Of a stretch of DNA of 64,000 bases, positions 46,702 to 55,160 are shown in pieces. Under the pieces are notes generated by a model. It made no database searches. It was not told the DNA's origin and was given only the letters and a program-made list of their open reading frames with translations. Both the position numbers and the translations under genes were made by a program. How positions within the stretch are numbered: position 1 is the stretch's first letter; every line of letters starts with the position of its first letter. This stretch comes from Coprobacter secundus. Its GTDB lineage: Bacteria > Bacteroidota > Bacteroidia > Bacteroidales > Coprobacteraceae. The DNA is taken from NCBI GenBank assembly GCA_000803105.1, contig JTDA01000005.1, positions 186,001-250,000 of the forward strand, given 5' to 3'.

Positions 46702-48567
46702 CTATTCTTTTTTTAGTTCATCTATAGTTAAGTTGATTTGTTTTCCCATTTGTTGTTGACCTTTATAAGTGACAACTTTTAGCATAGAAGCATTCTTAGG
46801 TACAGAAAGGATTCCTGTATATAGGTTGGAATAGATGTCGGGAATTGTATTGTCAAATGAATAAAAGATATCAAGTCCCTCAATCTCTGTTTTTAGTTCT
46901 ATTTGCAGTTGGTTATTGCTATTCATAAAAGGCAGTATGATAGGATCATAAAGACTGCGGGAATAGTTGACACCTAACTGGTCGAGATATGTAAATTGTT
47001 TTTCGACTCTTTGGGTGAAGAATTTCCAATTTCGGGAGCAAGTGTCATTCCATAATGTTTCTGAAATAGCCATTGCTCGGGGCCAAGTCATATATTCAAC
47101 TTGCCGATAATGTGGTACTGATTCTGTCCAAAGATTTCCTTGTCCTCCCAAAATGAATGATGCGTCAATACTATCAGGTACAACTTGAAATTTGTAACAA
47201 TCTTGTAATCTTAACATAGAGTAAGTGTTAGGTTCCACTGCTGGGTCTCCTTGGTATAGATCAAGATAGCAGTGTTCGAATGGTGTCATGATTACGTGAT
47301 GTCCCTGTTGGGCAGCTTCTATTCCTCCTTTTACACCTTGCCAAGACATTACGATGGTTTCTGGGGCTAAACCTCCTTCGAGAATTTCATTCCAACCGAT
47401 AACTTTTTTCCCTTTTCTTTGTATAGAGGAAGCTACCCTTTTTATAAAATAACTTTGTAGTTGTTTTGTATCCTGAAGTTTCTCTATAGACATACGTTTT
47501 CGGCAATCGGGGCATTTTTCCCAAAAACCTTTATAGCATTCGTCTCCACCGATATGTATATATGATGAAGGGAATAAAGAGGCTATTTCACTGAATATAG
47601 AATCGAGTAAATCGTATGTTTTATCTTTTCCGGCACATAGAGAGTTTTCTTCTTTAGTATAAAAAGTATTGCCTACGTTTATATGGAAGGGACCTCCAGT
47701 ACATGATACTTGGGGATATGATGTAAGAAATGCCATACTATGCCCCGGGACATCTATTTCTGGTACAACAGTGATAAAACGTTTACGGGCGTATTCTATC
47801 ACCTCCCGTATATCTTCTTGTGTGTAAAAACCTCCATAGGAAAGTGTGTCTGTTGCTGATTGGGGTTCTCTTTCCCACCAGTTTCCAACACGGGGGGCAC
47901 GCCAAGCGCCGACATCTGTAAGGCGAGGAAGAGATTTTATTTCAATGCGCCATCCTTGGTCATCGGTCAAATGCCAGTGAAAAACGTTGAATTTATATTC
48001 TGCCATTAAATCAATATATTTTTTCACCTCTTGCTTTGTGAAGAAATGACGACTTACATCAAGCATTAAACCTCTCCAGGCAAAACGTGGTTTATCATTT
48101 ATTTCAATACAACTAATTTTCCATAAAGTATTTTTATCAAGTTTGGAAGATGTATTTATGGGAATCAATTGAAGTAATGATTGTATGCCATTAAAGATAC
48201 CATGATGAGTATTTGCATGGATTCTTACTTTATCAGGTGTTACTGAAACGTGATATCCTTCTTGTTCTAAGTCTGGTTTTTCTGTAAGTTCAAAAATAAT
48301 TTCTCCGGAGGATTTTATCGGGAGTTCGAATCCTGTGGTACGTGAGAGTTTTTCATTGAAATATTGGGCTAATGAAACCATATTTGAATCAGATGTTTCG
48401 ATGCCGATTGTAGTATTTTTGCTGATATCAAAGTCTCCGGGTCGAGATTCGTAATAGTTGGGTAAAGGTATAATGCGTATTGTTTCATCTTTTAGATTTT
48501 CTTTTGATGTACAACAATAAAAGATCAATAAAAGGGATAGCAGAGATAAGATTTTTTTTATATCCAT
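46702..48567 (-). CDS. GH20 beta-N-acetylhexosaminidase lipoprotein
   Basis: 621 residues. Leader ends in LLIFYCC (lipid Cys18 or 19). An N-terminal GH20b-like alpha/beta domain (about 30-160) precedes the GH20 barrel (FAWRGLMLDVSRHFFTKQEVK, FNVFHWHLTDDQGWRIEI, VVPEIDVPGHS). The catalytic Asp342-Glu343 pair is in HIGGDE, and the substrate Trp in IGWNEILEGGLAPETIVMSWQG. A C-terminal beta module ends the protein. It removes terminal GlcNAc or GalNAc from glycans in the periplasm or at the surface. The start is 8 bp after the DUF4838 stop, so the two genes are coupled. Confidence 0.94.
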   Translation of the reverse strand: MDIKKILSLLSLLLIFYCCTSKENLKDETIRIIPLPNYYESRPGDFDISKNTTIGIETSDSNMVSLAQYFNEKLSRTTGFELPIKSSGEIIFELTEKPDLEQEGYHVSVTPDKVRIHANTHHGIFNGIQSLLQLIPINTSSKLDKNTLWKISCIEINDKPRFAWRGLMLDVSRHFFTKQEVKKYIDLMAEYKFNVFHWHLTDDQGWRIEIKSLPRLTDVGAWRAPRVGNWWEREPQSATDTLSYGGFYTQEDIREVIEYARKRFITVVPEIDVPGHSMAFLTSYPQVSCTGGPFHINVGNTFYTKEENSLCAGKDKTYDLLDSIFSEIASLFPSSYIHIGGDECYKGFWEKCPDCRKRMSIEKLQDTKQLQSYFIKRVASSIQRKGKKVIGWNEILEGGLAPETIVMSWQGVKGGIEAAQQGHHVIMTPFEHCYLDLYQGDPAVEPNTYSMLRLQDCYKFQVVPDSIDASFILGGQGNLWTESVPHYRQVEYMTWPRAMAISETLWNDTCSRNWKFFTQRVEKQFTYLDQLGVNYSRSLYDPIILPFMNSNNQLQIELKTEIEGLDIFYSFDNTIPDIYSNLYTGILSVPKNASMLKVVTYKGQQQMGKQINLTIDELKKE

Positions 48568-48575
48568 AATTTGTT

Positions 48576-50453
48576 CTATTTTTCAGTGGCTAACAGATAT
48601 TTTTCTTTTCCGGCTTTCATATATTCCCATATGCCGTTGGACCAAGATTCTACTCTGGCTTTTTCAATAGGAGTAGATGCTGCTTGCAAAGCATCATTAA
48701 TGTGTTTGCCGAGTTCTTCCATGACTGTATCGGTTCCTAAATATTTCCAAGCGATTTCTTCTGTTTGGTGAAATTGGGCGTCTTTTGTTTGTATATTGGA
48801 TGGATAGTTGTTTGGGTTGGAGTATATCGATTCGATTTTACGATAGAAATTTTGCATTGGTTGTGCGGCATTGCCGAAGTAAGAAGTGAAAAATTCATTA
48901 ATTATTTTATCGGCGTCAGCAGTGGCATCATCGTATAATTTCATTGTTGTGTAAAAATCGAGTTGTTCGCCTATGCCACATAAAAATATGCCTTGTACTC
49001 CATCCTGAACATACATTTTTATCTGTTCTGATACTTCGTGGATATTGAATCCGGGGAATACATTGAAATTTTGTATCAGACCTCTTTCTGTCGGGAAACA
49101 GAGATAATTCCATAAATAGATTGGGCGTCCGCTTTTTTTACTTTCAGTAATCCATTCTTTGTAAAAGTCTGTTTCGTTTTCCTTCATTTTGGGTGCCCAA
49201 TAGTTTCGAGGATGTAAGCAAGGTGCTACTGAGATGTTGTCTTCGAGAGTGATGTTTTTAGGTAAGTAAGCGTATACATGATAAGCCAAAGCTGCAATTT
49301 TTTTATCTGGATGAGTTTTTTTGACTTCTTTAGCCACATTATTTACAAATGTCCATAAATAGTGGGAAGCTGTTCCACAATTAAAATGTTCCCCTCGGAT
49401 GTTGTTTTTATCGATTTCAAGTTGTTTTTTACATTCAGGGCATTGACACCAATTGGCATTATCGAGTGGTACTACAGCAAAATAGTCACCTAAAGCAATT
49501 TGATTTCCTTTTAACGGTTTACCATCAAAGTAGTCTCGTGCATCTTGAGCTACTTGTTGGATGAATGCTTTATTGGTATAACAAAATTGTCGTTCGTGTG
49601 CACCTCCAGTACGACCTTGTGCAAAGTATTCGGGATGGTATGATTCGAATAATTCGGGATACTTTGGATTTTTTTTCAAAAAACGGTCTTGATAGCTTGA
49701 GAATGCATGATTTGCAGCCCATTTTTCACCACCGAATTTTATTCTCCTTAAAAAAAGTTGGAACATTTCTCCAGAAGAGTTGAAATATTGGTCTTTCATC
49801 ATTGGCCATTCGAAAGAATATGTACCGACTCTATATTTTAAATCGGGAGTACGTCTTATTTCGGTAAGAGGAAATTGTATTTTGGCTTTTTGAGGTATAA
49901 CAATATTTAATGGATGAGGACCGTAGAAGCGGATTCCTATGAATTTCTCAAGAAAATCATATACAGCATAACAGGTACCTTGTGCATCATATATTGAAGG
50001 TAATGTAATTTCTTTATGTCCTATAGAGTCATTGATTAGTTGAGAATAATTTATTTTTAAACGATCATTGGAGATAGTAGTTCCGTTATTATCGCGTCCG
50101 TTGTCATGTTTCTTATTCTCATCTTGCCCTGCAAGAATTATTTTTTCGGAAGTGATTTTGATAAGATATTCCTGTGCTTTGAACTGGATTGAGTCGAGTT
50201 CGGGAGTATATGGGCTTTTCCCTATGCAGAATAGTTTAGCATGTTTTGATGGGACACTTTTTACAATAGGTAATGTGATTCCTGATGATTCTTGTATAAA
50301 GTGTTGTAATTCATGAGCAGCCAAGATTGCTGCATTGGAAGCATGTTGGTCAATGACTATAAATGTATTCCCGTTTTCGATATAAAAGTTGGAAGAAGAT
50401 GTACATGCGTATGAAAATATCAGAATACCGATGTACAATAGAAAATTTTTCAT
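48576..50453 (-). CDS. DUF4838 domain lipoprotein (putative glycoside hydrolase-like)
   Basis: 625 residues. Lipobox IFSYAC (Cys17). Residues about 25-130 resemble the GH67/alpha-glucuronidase N-terminal module (NAAILAAHELQHFIQESSGITLPIV). The central DUF4838 region has FYGPHPLNIVIPQ, NHAFSSYQDRFLKKNPKYPELF, LGDYFAVVPLDNANWCQCPECKKQ and LAYHVYAYLPKNITLEDNISVAPCLHPR, a barrel-like pattern. A CxxC plus other Cys (WCQCPEC) may bind metal. Family activity is not established to my knowledge; location with GH20, GH18 and GH95 suggests a glycan-modifying hydrolase. A 226 bp gap upstream separates it from fecR. Confidence 0.82.
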   Translation of the reverse strand: MKNFLLYIGILIFSYACTSSSNFYIENGNTFIVIDQHASNAAILAAHELQHFIQESSGITLPIVKSVPSKHAKLFCIGKSPYTPELDSIQFKAQEYLIKITSEKIILAGQDENKKHDNGRDNNGTTISNDRLKINYSQLINDSIGHKEITLPSIYDAQGTCYAVYDFLEKFIGIRFYGPHPLNIVIPQKAKIQFPLTEIRRTPDLKYRVGTYSFEWPMMKDQYFNSSGEMFQLFLRRIKFGGEKWAANHAFSSYQDRFLKKNPKYPELFESYHPEYFAQGRTGGAHERQFCYTNKAFIQQVAQDARDYFDGKPLKGNQIALGDYFAVVPLDNANWCQCPECKKQLEIDKNNIRGEHFNCGTASHYLWTFVNNVAKEVKKTHPDKKIAALAYHVYAYLPKNITLEDNISVAPCLHPRNYWAPKMKENETDFYKEWITESKKSGRPIYLWNYLCFPTERGLIQNFNVFPGFNIHEVSEQIKMYVQDGVQGIFLCGIGEQLDFYTTMKLYDDATADADKIINEFFTSYFGNAAQPMQNFYRKIESIYSNPNNYPSNIQTKDAQFHQTEEIAWKYLGTDTVMEELGKHINDALQAASTPIEKARVESWSNGIWEYMKAGKEKYLLATEK

Positions 50454-50679
50454 AATACTTGTTTGTTTTGATGATTAAAAAGCACAATAACAGTTTGATG
50501 AAGCTTTTGGACAGGTATATTTACATAAGAAATTTCTTTTATAAATTACCTTTTTTAAAACCTCTTCTAAATCTGGTTTGTAAGTTTTTTTAATTTTTGA
50601 ACGGCATAGAATGGACAAAGCTAACGCTAAGGCTTATTATTATAAGCCATAATCAGTGTTCTTCATAATTGTTTTGTTT

Positions 50680-51651
50680 TTAGATTATATATATGTTATT
50701 ATTTTCGATTTTATATTTTAAATTATAATGCATGCGCAAAATATTCATCATTTCTTGTATTGTCAGAGCTTTAAATTTTCCTGTAAATTGGTCGTTTATG
50801 ATATTATTTTTATCATAGTGGATTGTGACTCCATACCAACGTTCCATTTTATGGAATACTTCTTCAAGAGATTCTGCTTTAAAAATCAATATTCCATTTT
50901 TCCAAGCTAATTCATATTCTTCGTCAGTTAAATATATATTTCCCTTTTTATTACTTTTGGAATATACAAATTTTTGAGATGGGGTCAGATAAATAGGTTG
51001 TGATTGGGCATCATTTAGTGTAAGTTTTACTTTGCCTTCTATTAGAGTAGTCTCGGCAATATTTTCGTCATTGTAAATGGATACATTAAATGAAGTTCCC
51101 AAAACTTCTATATTGAAAACGGATGTTTTTACAATGAAGGGTTTGTCTTTATTGGGGATGACATCAAAAAAGGCTTCACCTTCGAGAGTAACTTCTCGTA
51201 CGTTTCCATTATATTCAGAATTGTATGATAGTTTTGATCCGCTATTTAAGTGGACACTTGTACCGTCAGGCAAAGTGAATTCCGCTTTTTGACCATTATT
51301 AGAAGTAATAATGTTGGGCTTTTGCTTGTATTTATCGGCCTGAAAATAGAAATATGTGGTTGAGAAAATAAATATAGGTAATAATATGGTAGCAGCGAGA
51401 GCTGCAAATTTTTGTATACGCTTACGGTAGTTTGCCTTTTTGATTTGTTGCCAAATTTCGTTACGTAGAGTTTCTTTAGTAAATGAAGATATGGTATAAA
51501 TATTTGTATCTTTATGATAACATGTATCTATCATTTCGAGGAGTTTTTTATCTTCTCCAGTTATAACTATTTGTTTGAGTTCGTTATATTCAAGTTCATT
51601 AATTGAGCCTTGGATATATTTTTCGAGTATGTTTTTTTCTTGTTCTTTCAT
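50680..51651 (-). CDS. FecR-type anti-sigma factor of the glycan locus
   Basis: About 323 residues from the ATG at 51651 (MKEQEKNILEKYIQGSI), the typical FecR beginning; an open ATG at 51711 would add 20 residues that look like intergenic sequence. One transmembrane helix (FAALAATILLPIFIFSTTYFYF), a FecR domain (AEFTLPDGTSVHLNSGS, GEAFFDVIPNKDKPFIV, VLGTSFNVSIY) and a DUF4974-like C-terminus (ESLEEVFHKMERWYGVTIHY, GKFKALTIQEMMNIL). It should transmit the SusC STN signal to the sigma factor encoded just upstream. Confidence 0.93.
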   Translation of the reverse strand: MKEQEKNILEKYIQGSINELEYNELKQIVITGEDKKLLEMIDTCYHKDTNIYTISSFTKETLRNEIWQQIKKANYRKRIQKFAALAATILLPIFIFSTTYFYFQADKYKQKPNIITSNNGQKAEFTLPDGTSVHLNSGSKLSYNSEYNGNVREVTLEGEAFFDVIPNKDKPFIVKTSVFNIEVLGTSFNVSIYNDENIAETTLIEGKVKLTLNDAQSQPIYLTPSQKFVYSKSNKKGNIYLTDEEYELAWKNGILIFKAESLEEVFHKMERWYGVTIHYDKNNIINDQFTGKFKALTIQEMMNILRMHYNLKYKIENNNIYII

Positions 51652-51736
51652 ATTGAACATTGACTCTGTTTGTTTATAAAGCAATACACAGAATGTAATG
51701 TTGTGTAACACGTGTGTATGTAATTATTAACTTTGT

Positions 51737-52348
51737 TTAGTATTTGGGTCCATTCATGTAAATAAAAATAAAACATAGACCTATTTTTATGAGCTCTTCT
51801 TTTAAAACTTTGAGTGCACAACTTAATTGATTTCTTACCGATTGTTCGGAAATATGTAAACGAGAGGCTATTTCTTGGTTTGATAAATTTTTTTCTTTAC
51901 TCATTTCAAATATTTCTTTTTGTCGATGGCTTAATTTTTCTTTGGCTTGTATTATTTTATCGTTTAATTCTTTGAATGCAATATCATTTTCTGTTGTGTT
52001 TTCGGAGTAGGAGATACTGTTAAAATGAGCAGTGTATTCGTCATAGGAACATGATGAAATTTGTTTTCTAAGACTATTTAAAAAATTGTTTTTAGCAATA
52101 GTAAAAAGGAGAGAATGAAATGAATAGTCAGGCGATATATGTTCTCGAATTTGCCATACTTTCAAAAATACTTCTTGAACTATTTCTTCTGCCATATCGG
52201 AAGAATGTGTGAGGTTATATGCAAATCCATATAATCTGTTTACATAGAGATTATATAGTTTATTAAAATCAGAATATGAACCTTTTTGTAGATTTTTAAT
52301 GTAATCTTCATCCATATATATTGAGGACTGTTTTTTCTTGGCTGACAT
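51737..52348 (-). CDS. ECF sigma factor of the glycan locus
   Basis: 203 residues from the ATG at 52348. Region 2 (FNKLYNLYVNRLYGFAYNL, MAEEIVQEVFLKVWQIREHI) and region 4 (KEKLSHRQKEIFEMSKEKNLSNQEIASRLHISEQSVRNQ) are clear, and the protein ends in a short hydrophobic tail (IGLCFIFIYMNG). An exact TATCTTTG promoter element lies only 8 bp upstream of the ATG, so translation either starts nearly leaderless or at Met12 (52315, MDEDYIKNL), which also looks like a natural beginning for the family. FecR follows closely. Confidence 0.92.
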   Translation of the reverse strand: MSAKKKQSSIYMDEDYIKNLQKGSYSDFNKLYNLYVNRLYGFAYNLTHSSDMAEEIVQEVFLKVWQIREHISPDYSFHSLLFTIAKNNFLNSLRKQISSCSYDEYTAHFNSISYSENTTENDIAFKELNDKIIQAKEKLSHRQKEIFEMSKEKNLSNQEIASRLHISEQSVRNQLSCALKVLKEELIKIGLCFIFIYMNGPKY

Positions 52349-52356
52349 GATTTGAA

Positions 52357-52364
52357 CAAAGATA
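52357..52364 (-). promoter_or_regulatory. -7 promoter element for the second ECF sigma gene
   Basis: TATCTTTG on the minus strand, an exact TAnnTTTG match. Transcription would begin about 52352-52350, at most a few bases before the ATG at 52348. Confidence 0.5.
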
Positions 52365-52605
52365 TAAATATATATTATAAAATATTGAAATGTAGTAAAA
52401 AATATTAGAAAATTAGAGATATTTTTTATTCTATATATTCTATTTTATGAAATTGTTGTATTAAAAAAGAAGATAGAATAATAGTACGAATTTATAAGAG
52501 ACTGTTGTTAATGTATGTCTTGAAGAATGAGCCGGATAAGTGAAATTATTGACTTATATATGGCAATTGCTAAGATCCCGAAAGCCAAATTTCAGAAAAA
52601 AAATG
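52365..52605. other. A+T-rich spacer, nothing recognised
   Basis: This stretch between the sigma-factor promoter and the riboswitch promoter contains no ORF, hairpin or repeat that I can support. Confidence 0.4.
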
Positions 52606-52634
52606 TTGTAAAACTCAATTATTAGTTATCTTTG
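52606..52634 (+). promoter_or_regulatory. Promoter of the cobalamin-riboswitch/carboxylase operon
   Basis: TTG at 52606-52608, 18 bp spacer, then TATCTTTG at 52627-52634, an exact match to the Bacteroidota -33/-7 pattern. It places the transcription start at about 52640, right before the riboswitch fold. Confidence 0.65.
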
Positions 52635-52644
52635 TAGCCCGAAT

Positions 52645-52815
52645 TTGGTTTGGATTTGATAAATTTTATTTTTTAAATCCAATGAAAAGGGAATCGGGTG
52701 AAATTCCCGGACAGTCCCGCTGCTGTGAAGCTCTATAGAAGTTCAAGATTATGAAGTCACTGGCATCTTGTTGGGAAGGCGTCTTGAATTGGAGTCAGTC
52801 AGAAGACCTGCATGT
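52645..52815 (+). promoter_or_regulatory. Cobalamin (adenosylcobalamin-type) riboswitch
   Basis: The core motifs occur in the right order: AAAAGGGAATCGGGTGAAA at 52685, TTCCCGGACAGTCCCGCTGCTGTGA following it, an AGTCACTGGCATC segment, GGGAAGGCGTC, and the closing B12-box-like AGTCAGAAGACCTGCATG ending at about 52814. These are the conserved elements of the cobalamin riboswitch family. It lies 300 bp upstream of a biotin carboxylase gene. Binding of B12 normally lowers expression downstream. An A+T hairpin (TGATTTTA/TAAAATCA, 52823-52853) follows the aptamer and may belong to the expression platform. Ends are approximate to 10 bases. Confidence 0.92.
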
Positions 52816-52888
52816 TCGGTTGTGATTTTAATTATTATTTAATTGTAAAATCAACAGTTCTTATATTCTCGTGGGATAGAATTGGGAA

Positions 52889-53080
52889 ATGAAAATTGTG
52901 AATAAGATACTATTATATGTCGGGTTTTCGTCCTGTGTGATGATGCATAATGCTATGACGTGTATCATCAGCAGTCAGATAGAGGGTGTACTTCCCTCTT
53001 TCTTTATAATTTCTATGCCACGGAATCACAAATTTTATAATAACGGTCTGAAACGGTGTAAATGCTGTGTTCAGAGTTGA
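52889..53080 (+). CDS. Small unrecognised ORF (63 aa) behind the riboswitch
   Basis: Begins MKIVNKILLYVGFSSC, which looks like a signal peptide or lipobox, then VMMHNAMTC, and ends in KRCKCCVQS; five Cys in 63 residues. It starts about 75 bp after the B12 box and stops 33 bp before accC. It could be a leader peptide, a tiny exported protein, or the remains of a B12-transport gene whose N-terminus survives. A terminator-like hairpin lies inside it. No family is recognised, and it may be non-coding. Confidence 0.3.
   Translation: MKIVNKILLYVGFSSCVMMHNAMTCIISSQIEGVLPSFFIISMPRNHKFYNNGLKRCKCCVQS
52981..53006 (+). terminator. Terminator-like hairpin between riboswitch and carboxylase operon
   Basis: AGAGGG-TGTACTT-CCCTCT followed by TTCTTT. 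The stem is only 6 bp but G+C-rich in an A+T-rich setting. It may be an attenuator between the riboswitch and accC. Confidence 0.4.
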
Positions 53081-53113
53081 TATAGAAATAATAAATCCTA
53101 AATTAGGAATAGA

Positions 53114-54625
53114 ATGATAAAGAAAATATTAGTTGCTAATCGGGGTGAAATTGCGGTACGAGTGATGCGCTCATGCAAAGAAATGGAGATAAAAACCATT
53201 GCTGTTTTTTCTGAAGCTGATAGAACTGCACGTCATGTTTTCTATGCTGACGAAGCGTATTGCATCGGTCCGGCAGCATCAAAAGAGAGTTATCTGAATA
53301 TCGAGAAGATTATAAATGTCGCTAAAGAGCATGGAGCTGATGCCATTCATCCAGGATATGGTTTTCTTTCAGAAAATGCTGCTTTCGCCCGTCGGTGTAG
53401 AGAAGAAGGAATTATTTTTATAGGTCCTGAACCGGAGACGATGGAAGTTATGGGTGATAAGATATCTGCCCGTTTACGGATGATAGAAGCTGGAGTTCCG
53501 GTAGTTCCTGGGACACAGGAAAATCTGAGAAATGTCGAAGAGGCGATAGAGTTATGTAATAAAATAGGTTATCCTGTTATGTTAAAAGCTTCTTCTGGAG
53601 GAGGAGGGAAAGGAATGCGCCTTATACATAACGAAAGTGAAGTAGCAGAGGCATATAATAATGCTAAATCTGAAGCCCTTTCGTCGTTTGGAGATGATAC
53701 GGCTTATCTTGAGAAATATGTAGAGGAACCTCATCATATTGAGTTTCAGATATTAGGTGATACCCATGGTAATGTAATACATTTGTGTGAGAGGGAATGT
53801 TCGGTACAGAGACGTCATCAGAAAATAGTAGAAGAAAGTCCATCATCGTTTATCACCGAAGAGTTACGGAAGGATATGGGTGAAAAAGCAGTTGCTGCGG
53901 CAAAGGCTGTAAATTATATAGGTGCTGGTACTATAGAATTTTTAGTGGACAAGCATCGTAATTACTATTTTTTGGAGATGAATACCCGTTTGCAGGTAGA
54001 GCACCCGATTACAGAAGAGGTATTAGGGGTGGATTTGGTGAAAGAACAAATACATATTGCTAATGGAAAGTCCTTACATCTGAAACAAAGTGACATTATG
54101 CAACGTGGACATGCTATTGAGTGTCGAATTTGTGCAGAAGATACCGATTTTAACTTTATGCCATCTCCCGGTATTATTCGTCAGATAACAGAACCAAATG
54201 GGATAGGAGTTCGTATTGATAGTTATGTATATGAAGGTTATGAAATTCCGGTACATTATGACCCGATGATTGGTAAACTTATAGTTTGGGCTACTTGTCG
54301 TAAATATGCAATCGAACGGATGCGACGAGTGCTTTATGAGTATAAAATAACGGGGGTAAAAAACAATATTCCGTATTTACGCCGTATTATGGATACCCCT
54401 GATTTTGTACAAGGTGGCTATGATACACATTTTATAGAAAAAAATGCAGAGTTTTTATTACATGGAGTTTCGGGTAATGAAGAAAAATCTGAAAATATAG
54501 CGATGATAGCAGCGTATATTGACTATTTGATGAATTTGGAGGAGAATACGTCTACTACAGTTGATAATCGTCCTATTAGTCGATGGAAAGCATTTGGTAT
54601 GCATAAGGGGGTATTAAGAATTTAA
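53114..54625 (+). CDS. accC: Biotin carboxylase subunit of an acyl-CoA carboxylase
   Basis: 503 residues, cytoplasmic. Begins MIKKILVANRGEIAVRVMRS, the standard biotin carboxylase start. ATP-grasp motifs KASSGGGGKGMRL and YFLEMNTRLQVEHPITEEVLG (metal and catalytic Glu/Asn/Arg) are intact, followed by the C-terminal FMPSPGIIRQ and VHYDPMIGKLIVWA region. It carboxylates biotin on the carrier protein with ATP and bicarbonate. The operon partner is a PccB/MmdA-type beta subunit rather than AccA/AccD, so it probably serves propionyl-CoA or methylmalonyl-CoA conversion instead of fatty-acid synthesis. A biotin-dependent role with pyruvate is less likely. 11 bp to the carrier gene. Confidence 0.93.
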   Translation: MIKKILVANRGEIAVRVMRSCKEMEIKTIAVFSEADRTARHVFYADEAYCIGPAASKESYLNIEKIINVAKEHGADAIHPGYGFLSENAAFARRCREEGIIFIGPEPETMEVMGDKISARLRMIEAGVPVVPGTQENLRNVEEAIELCNKIGYPVMLKASSGGGGKGMRLIHNESEVAEAYNNAKSEALSSFGDDTAYLEKYVEEPHHIEFQILGDTHGNVIHLCERECSVQRRHQKIVEESPSSFITEELRKDMGEKAVAAAKAVNYIGAGTIEFLVDKHRNYYFLEMNTRLQVEHPITEEVLGVDLVKEQIHIANGKSLHLKQSDIMQRGHAIECRICAEDTDFNFMPSPGIIRQITEPNGIGVRIDSYVYEGYEIPVHYDPMIGKLIVWATCRKYAIERMRRVLYEYKITGVKNNIPYLRRIMDTPDFVQGGYDTHFIEKNAEFLLHGVSGNEEKSENIAMIAAYIDYLMNLEENTSTTVDNRPISRWKAFGMHKGVLRI

Positions 54626-54636
54626 TCCAGAAAGTA

Positions 54637-55158
54637 ATGGAGGTACATATAGGTAAACGAATAGCTGAGATTGAACTCGTAAGTAAAGATGGTAATAAAG
54701 TGCAATTGACTATCGATGGCAAATCATATGAAGTAGATGTGGTTATGGCAGAGAATGGAATATGTTCTATATTGCATGATGGACAATCTTATAATGCGGA
54801 GCTGATAAAGTCCGAAGGGGGGAAAAATTACCGAGTAAATACTCATTTTTCATCTTATTCTATTGATATTGTTGATTCTCAAGCTAAATATCTTCGTACT
54901 CGAAAGAAAGAGGAGGATAAACAAGACGATAAGATTGTGTCTCCTATGCCGGGAAAAATTGTAAGTATACTTGTAAAAGAAGGAGATAAACTTTCGGCAG
55001 GAGATACAGTATTAGTCATTGAAGCTATGAAAATGCAGAGCAATTTTAAAGTTACATCTGATTGTTCAGTAAAAGAAATCTTGGTAAAAGAAGGGGACTC
55101 TGTAGTGAATGACCAAGTGTTAGTTAAACTGGAGTTAAGTTCAACAGAAGAAATGTAA
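54637..55158 (+). CDS. Biotin carboxyl carrier protein of the acyl-CoA carboxylase
   Basis: 173 residues. The biotinyl domain occupies about 98-170 (VSPMPGKIVSILVKEGDKLSAGDTVLVIEAMKMQSNF); the biotinylated Lys is in AMKM, residue 132. The N-terminal 90 residues form an unusual beta-rich extension (KVQLTIDGKSYEVDVVMAENG, ILHDGQSYNAELI), longer than E. coli AccB-type linkers and typical of Bacteroidota acyl-CoA carboxylase carriers. It shuttles carboxybiotin between the AccC-like and beta subunits. Its stop is 2 bp before the beta-subunit start, implying coupled translation. Confidence 0.93.
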   Translation: MEVHIGKRIAEIELVSKDGNKVQLTIDGKSYEVDVVMAENGICSILHDGQSYNAELIKSEGGKNYRVNTHFSSYSIDIVDSQAKYLRTRKKEEDKQDDKIVSPMPGKIVSILVKEGDKLSAGDTVLVIEAMKMQSNFKVTSDCSVKEILVKEGDSVVNDQVLVKLELSSTEEM

Positions 55159-55160
55159 AT

